Below are positions 12,449-21,830 of a DNA stretch of 64,000 nucleotides, piece after piece; the first letter of the stretch is position 1; the number at the start of each line of letters is the position of its first letter. The position numbers and the translations under genes are program-made. Source of the DNA: Phialocephala subalpina (Eukaryota; Ascomycota; Leotiomycetes; Helotiales; Mollisiaceae); NCBI GenBank assembly GCA_900073065.1, contig FJOG01000002.1, positions 2,808,460-2,872,459 on the forward strand, given 5' to 3'. The notes under the pieces were generated by a model, which saw only the letters and a program-made list of their open reading frames with translations, made no database searches and was not told the origin of the DNA.

Positions 12449-12664
12449 CTACAAGATAACGCAGAACTCCTCCGAGCTCTTGCCCTTCCTGCTCGTTGGG
12501 CTTTCAACCTTTCCGACGTTCTTTCCTCTACAGTTCTTGCAGAACCGATCCTCAAAATAGACTAGTCTCGTTTCTATATCGATTCCGCACTTGTCCTTGC
12601 ATTCTTTCCGTCTCCGAGTCCAGTGACCACACATTCCGTTCTTTTCTTGTGTTCGCGTGCACAT
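12449..12664 (-). CDS. Six-cysteine microprotein, MC family (member A)
   Basis: A single-exon minus-strand gene of 71 aa. Cysteines fall at 2, 12, 22, 26, 42 and 45, with C12-G-H14, a C-x3-C pair (ECKDKC) and a terminal C-x2-C (FCKNC). No signal peptide or membrane segment; the protein is rich in Lys, Arg and Glu. The pattern repeats in other small genes here (13.1, 13.6, 14.1, 19.1, 20.0, 21.6, 37.5, 40.8, 56.9 kb), which is the main evidence that it is real. The Cys/His arrangement suggests metal (zinc) binding, by inference only. Function unknown. Confidence 0.6.
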   Translation of the reverse strand: MCTRTQEKNGMCGHWTRRRKECKDKCGIDIETRLVYFEDRFCKNCRGKNVGKVESPTSRKGKSSEEFCVIL

Positions 12665-13056
12665 CGTGTTTAGACTTTGGGGGTTGATACTGAGCGAAGC
12701 TTAGATTTTGAACTTGTCTCTGCGTCTGTGTCTGTGCCTGGACGTTTAAAGTGGTGGAATGGAAAATCCATTCAGATGTGACTGGAAATCAGATGCTGCC
12801 CAGTCATCACAATTACTTACTCCATCACCCTTGCGTCACAACAGCGTTCTGTGAATAACACAATCTTCGTTCATTCTCTAACAATACCTATAACCTAATC
12901 GCCATGTCTGCCAAGCAAGTGTGATGCTATCGAGGGTTGCTGTCGCCATGCATTTGATTATCTCAACTTTAGTTGCATGTATGGAAGAACCTTGTAGTAC
13001 AGCGTCTCATCTCCTTCTACGCTTCTTTAAGTTCTCCTCTTACTTCCTCCTAACTC
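12665..13056. other. Intergenic, between members A and B
   Basis: No gene seen. This is the upstream flank of member A and the 3' flank of broken member B. Confidence 0.4.
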
Positions 13057-13226
13057 TTACTTCTTCCCAATGCATTTATCACAACGCGACTCCATCTTCT
13101 CGGTTTTGACTCTCTTCCTTCCAACCTTATCTCGTTCAATCTTCCCCCACTTCGTTGGACAATCTGTGAGGCTAACCTTTCAATTTTACACCCACACGTG
13201 TATTTCTCGTCCTGTTGGATGCACAT
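13057..13226 (-). pseudogene. MC-family microprotein broken by a one-base frameshift (member B)
   Basis: The start reads MCIQQDEKYTCGCKIE (Cys 2, 11, 13), a good family N-terminus. In the original frame the expected middle and terminal cysteines are missing. Shifting by one base at about 13176-13180 opens a frame with LTDCPTKWGKIERDK and ending ESRCDKCIGKK with a stop at 13057-13059, exactly the family C-terminus. The span is 170 nt, one short of a multiple of three, and no intron fits because the two parts are contiguous. A deletion or a sequencing error would both explain it. Confidence 0.6.
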
Positions 13227-13586
13227 TTTTTCGGAAGACTCGATTTGCAACGTTTGGTAAGGCTTGAGTTTGTGTTGAAGACGATGTTTCTTTGAGGTCC
13301 TGGTTTCGGTATCGAGGGTTGAGGAAAGATGGTAACGCAGGGGGCCGGACCTAGTATTTTATACTTTCCCGAGTTACTCTACCATGGCAGTGAGCCATTC
13401 ACATAACTTACCGTATTGTTTCCTTCTGTTTCATTTCTTATTCTGTGAATCTTGCACGTCTTCTCTCCCATATCCAGCACCTCCAAAGCCTCTAAAGTCA
13501 CAGTTTTCCATCTCCACACCCGAAACCTCACATCTTTACATCGACACTTTCACTTGGAACTCAAATAGCACAATACAACCCAAAAA
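13227..13586. other. Divergent intergenic region between members B and C
   Basis: The genes on either side point away from each other, so this should hold both promoters. No other feature is recognised. Confidence 0.4.
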
Positions 13587-13868
13587 ATGTGCAACAAAAT
13601 CATAATCCGCTACACAAACTGTCCCTGCGAAATAAAATACGACCGTATCGAGCCCTGCAATAAGAGATGCGGATGGCTCACTGCCCAGATACTTGTTCAA
13701 AGGATTCAGGATAATTGCGATAATTGCCACCTCAAGGCGAGGGGGAAGAGACGGAGAGAGATTGAGACGAGGTTGACGCTGATGGATAAGTTGAGATGGC
13801 GAGGGGATGGGGAGGATGAGATATGGGAGTTGAGCGGAGAGGAGGAGGAAGATTTTCGGGTTGGATGA
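13587..13868 (+). CDS. Cysteine-rich microprotein, MC family (member C)
   Basis: A single exon encodes 93 aa. Cysteines are at 2, 12, 14, 24, 28, 44 and 47: C-P-C replaces the C-x-H of other members, followed by C-x3-C (PCNKRC) and a terminal C-x2-C (NCDNC). A longer tail (about residues 50-93) is first basic and then very acidic (GEEEEDF). No secretion signal. It sits 250 bp upstream of member D on the same strand. Function unknown; metal binding is an inference. Confidence 0.6.
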   Translation: MCNKIIIRYTNCPCEIKYDRIEPCNKRCGWLTAQILVQRIQDNCDNCHLKARGKRRREIETRLTLMDKLRWRGDGEDEIWELSGEEEEDFRVG

Positions 13869-14122
13869 GAGTACAGATTCGATAGACTTCGGATGAGCAA
13901 GAACTTTGCAGTACGGTAACCACCGTAATTATCAACACCAACTCTTGCAAATCTAATGAACATTCAGTATCCAACCCCCTTTCTTGTGAATAGAATCTCT
14001 TTCTGTTGCAGATATAAAAGGCCGACTCTTTTTTCATCATCTACTACCAAAATTCTTCTAAAGATCTATTCAACAAGAACAAACCTACCAAACGTCTTCT
14101 CGAATCAATAGAAACATTCAAC

Positions 14123-14314
14123 ATGTGTACACGACCCGTCAACTATCTGTCGGGCTGTCGAAATAAAGAGAGCCATAAAACACCTGGCCAGGTTAAGCGA
14201 TGTACGAGTCGATACTGCAATGGTGTGAAGGAGGAGCGTCGGGTCTATGATGAAAGGTGTGATCGATGCGACGAAGCAGAGAGACTGCGACATCAGCAGC
14301 AACAGCGACGTTAG
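14123..14314 (+). CDS. Six-cysteine microprotein, MC family (member D)
   Basis: 63 aa in one exon. Cysteines at 2, 12, 27, 32, 46 and 49, with His18-Lys19 between the second and third. These positions are identical in members F (20.0 kb) and G (21.6 kb) although most other residues differ. The C-terminal knuckle is RCDRC, followed by a Gln/Arg-rich tail. About 100 bp upstream, at 14012-14028, is a TATA-like ATATAAAAGGCCGACTC resembling the element before members E and F. No signal peptide. Function unknown. Confidence 0.65.
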   Translation: MCTRPVNYLSGCRNKESHKTPGQVKRCTSRYCNGVKEERRVYDERCDRCDEAERLRHQQQQRR

Positions 14315-14913
14315 TAGTACCAGCAGCATTACCCGGGGTATAGCACGTTGTGGCGAGCTCTAGCACTGAAGAAATGGGCAGGCACCTTTCTTGTTGTGCG
14401 CGCTGGGCTTGAAAGAGTTGTGCCGAAGGACTGTGCTGGAAGAAGCTGGTTAAACTTGCAAAATGCTATCAAATAATTCTCATAGAACTTGGATGCTGTG
14501 ACTGAATTGAGATTGACGTCTGCAAAAGACTGTACTGAGTAGACCAACGTGATCAAAGACCTCATGCGTTCTTCTTAAGAAGCTGAGCTTGGAAGATGGG
14601 ATCCTGTATTCGATAAACTTCAAAGACATAACGCGATCGAGACATGCAGACAAATGCAGAGATCTGCGTGAAAGAAAGCGCCTCGCGATGTATGACTTCG
14701 ACTTCAGCATCAAGACCAGCTGACTTTCTGACAAAGTAAACGCTGATGAGGCAAAGCAGCAATTGAGATGATGCAAGACAAACAATTCAAAAGTACAGCA
14801 TCGTAGTTAGATATAGTTTTCATGCTGTACGAAGATATGAATTCATTAGAACCGCGAGCACGCGAGGAAAGCTCCGTATCAGAAGGTGATACTGATGAGT
14901 TGGGAAGAAAGGC
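14315..14913. other. Intergenic next to the broken sugar transporter
   Basis: Short open frames only. The missing C-terminal part of the sugar transporter was looked for here and is not recognisable. Confidence 0.4.
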
Positions 14914-15355
14914 TTACGCGGTAAAGACGTTCGCCAACGAAGCAAAGCGCTGGGACTGATCTCTCAGACGCAGAGAGGGAAGTTCGGGGGTGACGAAGTA
15001 GTTGAGAGGCGCCCAGCCTAAGCTGAAGCCGAAAGCAAAGACTGAGATCATGGCGACGATTCCAGTCTTTATTTCGAAGGTTGGATTGGAAGCAGTACCG
15101 AGTCCGCCCATCGTCATCAATCCGCCGAGTTGGATGACGGCTCCAGCGAGCAGAAGGGGCCTTGAACCCGTCTTAGAGGATTTTTTCACCCCTATCACAA
15201 TGAACGTCCTCTTCAGATTCGTCCCCTGCCACGACTCCTTGAACTTTCCCTTTTCTACTTCCTTCCGAAGCCTGTATTGCGTTGCCACCAATTCCGATTC
15301 GATTTCATCTTCAGACACTGTACCTTGTCGAAGTCTAATAAGAGCTGTTCGTGCC
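14914..15355 (-). pseudogene. Sugar porter (MFS) fragment
   Basis: An open minus-strand frame resembles the second half of a fungal sugar transporter. It has the cytoplasmic loop (ARTALIRLRQG, EDEIESEL), the GTNLKRTFIVIGV start of TM7, SRPLLLAGAVIQ and FGFSLGWAPLNYFVTPELP. About 100 residues (TM7-9) expected between IVIGV and SRPLLLAGA are missing, as are TM1-6 and everything after LANVFTA. The 5' side joins a sulfatase fragment in another frame. It cannot encode a working transporter. Confidence 0.8.
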
Positions 15356-15881
15356 ACCTCAGTTCGCCTTTTCTGGGCTCCGAAGTCCCTTATAAAACAA
15401 TCTTGACCAGATATCTTTCGGTTTCTCTCCATTACCTTGTCCGCCTCCGCCAGCAAAACCAGGCATGAAATCTGGTGTTTCTATACTCGGTAACTGAGAG
15501 TTCCGCAACAGTAGGTGCAAGTGTATCTCCTCCCGGAGTCAAACATGCAACACAATAACCATTCTCCTTCAAGAGGCGGAACATGTTAGGCTCCCACGGC
15601 TTTATCAAATTCTCGAGACTTCAATGACCGGAGATGTGCGGATATTGGCCTGTGTAGAGGGAGCAACGAGTTCGGTTGCAAGTCTTTGCCTCGAGGTAGC
15701 AGTTCGTGAATATTGTGGATGTGTAGGCGTAGTTGTCGATGTGAGGCGTTCTCACAAGAGGATTTCTGAAGCAATCAAGAGAGTCGTAACGGATTTAGTC
15801 TTGCATGAAGATGAGGAGGTTCGGTCTCGAGGAAGGGAGTCCATTTTGGACTAGTTCCGCTTGGGGTGCTAGCGTTGCCAT
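15356..15881 (-). pseudogene. Sulfatase (alkaline phosphatase superfamily) fragment
   Basis: Starting at an ATG at 15881, the frame reads RPNLLIFMQD, then RYDSLDCF, TPHIDNYAYTSTIFTNCY, LYTGQYPHISGH and KPWEPNMFRLLKENGY. This is the N-terminal half of a fungal arylsulfatase/choline-sulfatase-like protein. In-frame stops occur at 15795-15797 (TAA) and 15621-15623 (TGA). A frameshift near 15483 precedes PDFMPGFAGGGGQ and DIWSRLFYKGLRSPE. The Cys-type catalytic motif is degenerate (TCNRTR). Homology ends at about 15355, where the sugar-transporter fragment begins. Each stop could be one C-to-T change from CAA and CGA. Confidence 0.85.
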
Positions 15882-16974
15882 TTTGAGATTCGGGAGATGG
15901 TCTGCGGGAACAGCTGGATGAACTGATTGATCGATGGAATAAATGCTCAAGTTAAAGTCCAACGAGGGTGAGGTGTTTTGATATACTCTGACCGACAGCC
16001 GCCGAGAGCCTGAATGCTGGAAGGCAGTGTGAGTTTTAGGCACTTGAGTAATAACGAGGTAACCTACTATCGTGATCATACCACACGCCTCTGAAGCCAA
16101 AATACTGGTTTTGAAGCATCCCAGCTTCGTCTTTCAAGCTATTCACGTAACCCTCGTCCCAGCTGCAGTGATTGAAAAAAGGGTATCAACGTGACAGCTG
16201 TGGAAAGTGAACCATCGAGTCGAAAGTTTCCTCCAAACTCTAAATGCTATTGGCATTCTATTGACCTTCGGTATTCTGTCTCGGTACTTCTGAGCACGCA
16301 ATTCAAATCCCGTAAGGGATATCGGTGATCATGTGTGACTAGTGCGTTGAACTGTCTCTCTCAAAGATATCATGTACATGAGTTGTCCATCGGCAAGATA
16401 AGATCACTAAGAACTGACTGTAAGAACGAAGGGGGTCTGATTCTGTAAGGGACTCTAGTGACGTTGAGATTCGATAGAGTCCGGGGAAAATTCGGATAGG
16501 CCTGCGCCACATTCCAGCGCCACAGACTGTAGAAGTGTGTCTTCCGCAACGATAAAAACCTCTTTCCAAAATACATCGCAAGCATTTTCATCATCGCACA
16601 GTCAAGCATGACTCTGCTCATTAGCAGCTTTACCAAAGCGAGTAAGTGGCAAGTGCCTCAGCGATGGAAGATTTTCGTAGCCCTTTTTGGCCCGTCCGAG
16701 TTCACTGCTGCGCTGCTTCAAATCCCGCATCCCATCTTTCCACAACGATAGCAAGGTTCTAAGAATCATTTCAAGATTCAGTCTCCATATCTAGTGATAT
16801 CGGAGAAGAAAAAGGAGCTTGCACTCCACTATACTCCACAAAGCACAATTGAAGGGCCGACGAGGTGACGAGCTTAAGCTTCGAGATGAAGCAATCTAAC
16901 CAAGCATAAAACTTCTTTCATTTCTTTCAAGCCATGTTGTGCTTTCCTTCACGCCTTCCTGCTCTGCAGCCACC
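15882..16974. other. Divergent intergenic region upstream of the nitrilase
   Basis: No gene supported. It lies between the dead sulfatase and the nitrilase. An upstream ATG at 16934 opens a 33-codon frame that ends at 17035, overlapping the nitrilase start in another frame. Confidence 0.45.
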
Positions 16975-18197
16975 ATGCCTTGTCTTTCAAGCCTCAAAAT
17001 GCTCTGCTGCTCCGTCGTCACCCTTGGTAGTCTAGCTCTTGCACAAGCCAGCTCCAACCTCACTGCCAGCACGCCCGACTACAACAACCTCACAGTTGCC
17101 CTTGTACGAGCAGCCCCAATCAATTGGCCATCTCCAATTTTGAACAAGAACTGGACCGGAGTTTCTTTGGATCTAAACGCCACCGTTACTTACGGCGTCG
17201 ATCTTATTAGCAAAGCTGCTCAAGATGGCGCGAACCTCGTGGTTTTCCCCGAGACATGGTTTCCAGGGTACGTCTCCCAATTCCCTCTTTCGCAGATCCA
17301 GACTGATAGATCTCACAGGTATCCCAAAGGAAACGACGATGCTTGGATAGCAGAACATATCCATGATTATGTCGAGAATTCCCTCGTCGTCGGGAGTGCA
17401 GAATGGCAACTCCTTCTCTCTGCAGCAAAATCCAGCAAAGTCTACCTCGCACTCGGTTTCTCAGAACGGACCAACTCCTCCATCTACATGGCACAAGCAC
17501 TGATTTCCCCATGCGGCGAACTCCTCCTCCATCGACATAAAGTCCGTCCCTCAGGCGGCGAACGAGATATCTGGAGTGATGGGACCATGGACGGCCTGAA
17601 AGTTATCGATACTCCGTATGGCAGATGGGGAATGTTGGAATGCTGGGAGTAAGCCATAATCTCCCCTTTCTCAAGTAAACTCAGTTGCTGACATGCTTCA
17701 GACATTACCACCCAACAATGACCTTCCTCATGGCCGCACAACTCGAAACCCTCCACATCGGCGCCTGGCCCTACCAAGCCGATTTCTCTGACCCCTTGGC
17801 AGGGTACTACGAAGACGCCACTCTCAACACAGCAGCTGCCCGTATCTATGCCATTAACAGCGGTGCCGTGACTCTTTTCACTAGTATCGGGTATGCGTCT
17901 GTGATTTCGGGGTTAGGACTTGATCTCAAGACTTTGAATGCTACAACGCCATATGATGAACAACCTATGTTGTACTACTCCATCAATACCACGGCTTCTC
18001 ATAACACAGACTCTTACAACATTGATGGAGAACAATCTTGGGGCGTGTTGCAAGAGATTCAGGATGCGTGGCCGTACTATATTCCGCGAGTGATTGGAAG
18101 CTATGTTTTGAAGAAGACAGTACAGATTGAGGCTTTGTTTGCGTATGCTGCGGGTTATAATAGCAGCATGGGAGATAGTACCTCGCCATTGCCTTGA
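16975..18197 (+). CDS. Secreted nitrilase-family hydrolase
   Basis: Three exons (16975-17267, 17319-17648, 17702-18197; introns 51 and 53 bp) encode 372 aa. The ATG at 16975 has a CACC context; about 24 hydrophobic residues ending LALAQA follow and look like a signal peptide. The catalytic triad is Glu93 (VFPETWFPGYP), Lys172 (RHKVRPSGGERDIW) and Cys206 (LECWEHYHP; usually NCWEH). Family members hydrolyse nitriles to acids and ammonia, or hydrate cyanide. Several N-glycosylation sequons (NLT, NWT, NAT) fit secretion, which is unusual because most nitrilases are cytosolic. The first intron is a multiple of three and, if retained, would add 17 residues without a stop. An overlapping upstream ORF (16934-17035) may reduce translation. 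Confidence 0.9.
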
Positions 18198-19128
18198 GAC
18201 TTGTTGTTTCCGAAGTAGTCCTGGCCTTTCGAAGGTGAGCAATGAGTGGTAGAGTCGGCCTGATACGCTCCAAAGCTTAAAAGTCTGTACATATTTCCAT
18301 TCAACATGTACGTATTCATAATTGCTAATTGCCAACCCTTTCCACAGATCGAGAGAATTCCAGAGTGCGTGCAAAGCTGGAGCACTTGCCGTGTTTGAAG
18401 AGGAAACTACCCCAACCTCGTGCTTCGGAAAGCTTCGATCACTACAGTAAATTTACAGCGTCACACAAGCTTCCACACGCTATCCTTTCAGGCACTTGGT
18501 CGCCAAATTCTAGGGGCATTCCCAGCTAGCGCCATGGCACAGCCACGCCTCAAAAAATTCTTCCTCACTCTGAAATTCTCATCCTCAAAATACGTACCTG
18601 TTGTCTACAGAAACATTCTCGTCCCCAAATGTTAGTGCTTGGACAATGATTCTGAACCCTCTCATCTGCCTCAAGTGACTACAGAGATCAAAATTTGGAC
18701 ACTCAGTTGGACTCCTTTACCTGTACCTGCATATTGTATCACCTGTACATTTGCAAGCTCAAGTCTGCATTTCGTGCATATCCTTCGAGTTTGTCGTTCA
18801 TCGCGATTTATATACTTACTTAGTTTGCAATAACTTAGTTGTGTATTTTGCTTGCTTTCCAAAGCTTCTGGTTCAAGCTCCTGTAGGAGGCCGTATGTGA
18901 TTTGTGTGGAAGGAGCTGGACACGTCACTTCGAATAGGTGTAAGATCTTACATTTTCCAGTCTCGGATTGATTCAGATGGATGATGAAGTATGATATTGC
19001 TCATTAATATCTCACAAACATCACGCTCTTCAGCACTATCACTTAAAAAAGAAGCCCCCGACTGCCAGACTCAGGCACTCAGGAGTGGATATGCCCTAGA
19101 GCTCACCGTAAATGCCACCTTCCTAGGC
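18198..19128. other. Intergenic, 3' of nitrilase
   Basis: No gene supported. A minus-strand frame at 18671-18928 contains one C-x2-C (ICTKC) but lacks the Met-Cys start and other family cysteines, so it was not called. Confidence 0.4.
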
Positions 19129-19356
19129 CTACGACCGATACTGTTGATCTTCCTGTTGCTGCTGACTCTCACGATCCTGCAATTTTTTCTCACAATCGCA
19201 CAGGTCGCACCTGCCCGGCACTTTTTTCATCGCCGGTCTGACACAATGAGGAGTCATCTTCCAACACTCCTTCCCATATTCCCAAGCTCGGAGGAACGTT
19301 GAGTGTTCCCATGGGACTCGACATTTTTCAAAGGCTTTCTGGTATTGAATACACAT
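19129..19356 (-). CDS. Cysteine-rich microprotein, MC family (member E)
   Basis: 75 aa from the Met-Cys start at 19356; the same frame is open further upstream but family members all begin Met-Cys. Cysteines at 2, 12, 31, 38, 50, 53 and 55, His18 conserved with D, F and G, terminal CDLCDC, then a Gln-rich tail. The middle is about four residues longer than in D, F and G. A 23-bp element at 19443-19465 upstream is identical to one before member F. No signal peptide; function unknown. Confidence 0.6.
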   Translation of the reverse strand: MCIQYQKAFEKCRVPWEHSTFLRAWEYGKECWKMTPHCVRPAMKKVPGRCDLCDCEKKLQDRESQQQQEDQQYRS

Positions 19357-19954
19357 TCCGAGTATTTTTAGAGAGGTTGGAGATGGTGATTGGCAGTGCG
19401 TTGTGAGATTTTGGTATGTGAGGATGATGGTTAGTTGAAAGCTCGAAGAGATCGAGTGGGCTTTTAATGCTTGGAATATCAAGAGATTTCATTCACAAGA
19501 AGTCACGTCAAATCTGTGCGCCCACTTCATCTTAGGAAAATGATTTTGGCCAGAACGTTGTGGCAGCTATGGTCTCAGCGAAAACTGATCGAAGCTTCTA
19601 GATTGCACGCAACCCAAACCAAACAATTCCTGCTCCAACCCTTATGCTCCTTCATCCATGCCCTTTGCCAATAAATCTAGTTGCTTTGTTTGAGACCGAC
19701 CTCGATATTTGTGCTGCTTGCTGTCAATTAGCATTATATAATTCTATAATTAAAGGGGATTTGCGTACCTCCGGCCTCAAAGACGATAATTGACCCAGTT
19801 TACAATTGAGGCACAGTCCTCCATAGTTCCCCACGTATCCTTGTAGACTGTCAACACTGTGCTCCTCCACATCAGATCAACGTACGCACAATCAACAGCG
19901 TCAAAGCTCAAGTGACAGGCTCAACTCAAAATCAACTCCTCCAACAATAGTCCT
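19357..19954. other. Intergenic between members E and F
   Basis: Contains the member E upstream element; otherwise nothing recognisable. Confidence 0.4.
19443..19465 (-). promoter_or_regulatory. Upstream element shared by members E and F
   Basis: Read on the minus strand it begins AAAAGCCCACTCGATCTC and lies 87-109 bases before the member E start codon. The same 23 bases occur before member F at nearly the same distance. The AT-rich start (ATTAAAAG) resembles a TATA box. It may be a core promoter or a relic of duplication. Confidence 0.5.
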
Positions 19955-20339
19955 TCACTTCGCACTCGAGGCATCTTGGGGTGTATCGTTTGAAGTAGTT
20001 GGTTCGGCTTGTGGATCTGCTTGTGGCTCGGTCTCCTCTTCAACCGGATCGCAAACATAGCAATCGCCCGGGTTTCTTTGAATTACCTCGGCGGTGAAGT
20101 TGCATCTCGTGCTGGCGCAGCGGTCAGTAGCCCGATGGACTCTGTTACCAAAGATCTCGGTGTCAGTATTCACATTTCAAGGCCTTCAAAGAGGAGAGTA
20201 GAATGTCCCAGCAGCCTCGGGATAATCAAAACTCTCGAAACATGGGCGGCGAGAGGTATCTTGCTCCGAGAAAGGGAGCTTACTTGTGTTCATCTGGGAC
20301 TTGGCAACTAGTTTGGACTGTGTAGAATGCGATACACAT
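19955..20339 (-). CDS. Six-cysteine microprotein, MC family, one intron (member F)
   Basis: Exon 1 (20339-20284) encodes MCIAFYTVQTSCQVPDEHK; an intron of 142 bp (20283-20142, GTAAGC...AACAG) follows; exon 2 is 20141-19955. The product is 80 aa with cysteines at 2, 12, 27, 32, 46 and 49 and His18-Lys19, identical in spacing to D and G. That agreement supports the splice model, because exon 2 alone lacks the Met-Cys start. After CYVC comes an acidic, Pro/Glu/Thr-rich tail with PQADPQAEP repeats. Function unknown. Confidence 0.6.
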
Positions 20340-20891
20340 CTTGACTCGTTCTTGATGGAGGTTTCGAGATCGTCTGCGCGGTTTCTTTCAATTGATGGGT
20401 GTTGAGACTTCTAAAAGGAGGATGGATGGCTTCGAGTTCGAAGAGATCGAGTGGGCTTTTTGTGTGCTTGGTCGCAAAAGAATCAGATTCACCAGTAGAA
20501 ATCACCTCGCAGGAAATACTTCTGAAACGCGTCATTTCTCGCTATACTGAGGTTGGGGCGGATTTGGTCATGAGTGTATATCTGGTCGCGGGTCCCCGTT
20601 ACCAATCTGCGAAAGTGAAGTCGAAAGCAATCACTCAAGTTCAACATACATATGCCAAGGCGTCTGATTGATATTCATTATTTACATTTTTCCTTTTCGC
20701 TTTCATCTTTTGTGAAGCTTCCTTTGACAGCGTGGATGATTTTTCGCAACACTAGACAGAGATTAGGATATGGTGTTTCTATCAAAGCAGTTTTACGAAC
20801 CGCCAGGATCGGGATTGCACTGAGGACGATTTTCCCTTTGCTTGTCTTCGTAAATGCCTAAGTCGTCGCCGCTGAAGGCAATTTTGCAGAA
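20340..20891. other. Upstream region of member F
   Basis: Holds the 23-bp element at 20438-20460; no other gene is supported. Confidence 0.4.
20438..20460 (-). promoter_or_regulatory. Upstream element shared by members F and E
   Basis: Identical over 23 bases to 19443-19465 and placed 99-121 bases before the member F start codon. On the minus strand it reads AAAAGCCCACTCGATCTC and onward, in the position expected of a TATA/transcription start region. Confidence 0.5.
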
Positions 20892-20981
20892 CTATCCTCG
20901 ATCGGCCTTCTGACAGCATGGGCTCGGAAGACACCAAACGTGTTTGCAGTCCAAGCACTTTGCTTGTTTTTGGTAACACAT
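20892..20981 (-). pseudogene. Possible decayed MC-family microprotein (member H)
   Basis: A 29-codon minus-strand frame begins Met-Cys and has cysteines at 2, 9, 12, 17, 22 and 23 before a TAG at 20892-20894. Reading through the stop gives further family-like sequence (FCKIAF, RPQCNPDPGG). The spacing differs from intact members. It could be a relic, a spliced gene I cannot resolve, or chance. Confidence 0.25.
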
Positions 20982-21632
20982 TTTGAAGAATCTTCGTTCT
21001 TCGCTTGGACTTTAATAATCTTGGTTGATGAGGATCTTTATTGCTTGAAGGCTCCGATGCTGTGAGAGTTCGTGAGAGAAGCAATATTAAATTTGCTTTA
21101 AATACTTGATATCTCAAGTCACAACACCTGAGTGACTACTATCCATCCACTGAATCATGGTTGCTAATAGGTTTTTTTCTCCCTTTTCCTATGTTACTTG
21201 ACCTCAATTATACAATCACAATATGGTAACAGTGAAGTGAACTGATAAAGTGCATCCACATATCGCAACATTTTCCCACAACATTGCTCTTAGCAACATG
21301 AGAAGCACGAGTAGCACCACAGTCCCACAGTCCAGTCCTTCGAAGCGTGTCCTCCCCGCTGTAACTTGTGCTTGGTCTCGAAGTTCATGATAGCGATAGA
21401 GCATATCTCGGCGTTTGAAAAGTTGATGAAAGTCGCGGCAAGGACCTCAATGTCGTTGAAGTTCCGACATAGCTAGAATGTATTCGGTTCGTCTCCCAGA
21501 CCCCTGAAGGTCCTGCATCTGCTGGTAGATTCCATTGAAACCGTGATGATGACGTTTATTTAATACCTCGAAGTGCCCTAGAATATCTCAGCTGGAGTTA
21601 AGATAAAGAGACTGTTCTCTTTCAGGTTGAAC
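20982..21632. other. Intergenic between members H and G
   Basis: No gene or repeat recognised. Confidence 0.4.
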
Positions 21633-21830
21633 TTACGTTGGCGTGACCTTTTTTGAAACTCTTTCTTGAAGATTTTCAAGTTCGCAATCAAAGCACGACC
21701 CATAATTCCTCTGAATCGACTCTCTTCTCCCTCTACATCTTCGACTCTGGCATGGATCAGTTCCGACGTGCTTTTTGTGGCAGTCCGGCTCGCGGCAGCC
21801 CGTAAATACGGTATGGTGGTCAAGGCACAT
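21633..21830 (-). CDS. Cysteine-rich microprotein, MC family (member G)
   Basis: 65 aa in a single exon. Cysteines at 2, 12, 17, 27, 32, 46 and 49, with Cys17-His18-Lys19; the six family positions match D and F exactly. The tract IQRNxGxC near the C-terminus (SIQRNYGSC) also resembles F (VIQRNPGDC), so G and F are the closest pair. F has an intron after its HK; G is continuous there. No signal peptide. Function unknown. Confidence 0.62.
   Translation of the reverse strand: MCLDHHTVFTGCREPDCHKKHVGTDPCQSRRCRGRRESIQRNYGSCFDCELENLQERVSKKVTPT

Noticed and set aside
18671..18928. Minus-strand frame with ICTKC
   Set aside because: No Met-Cys start and no second-cysteine C-x-H; only one motif matches the microprotein family.
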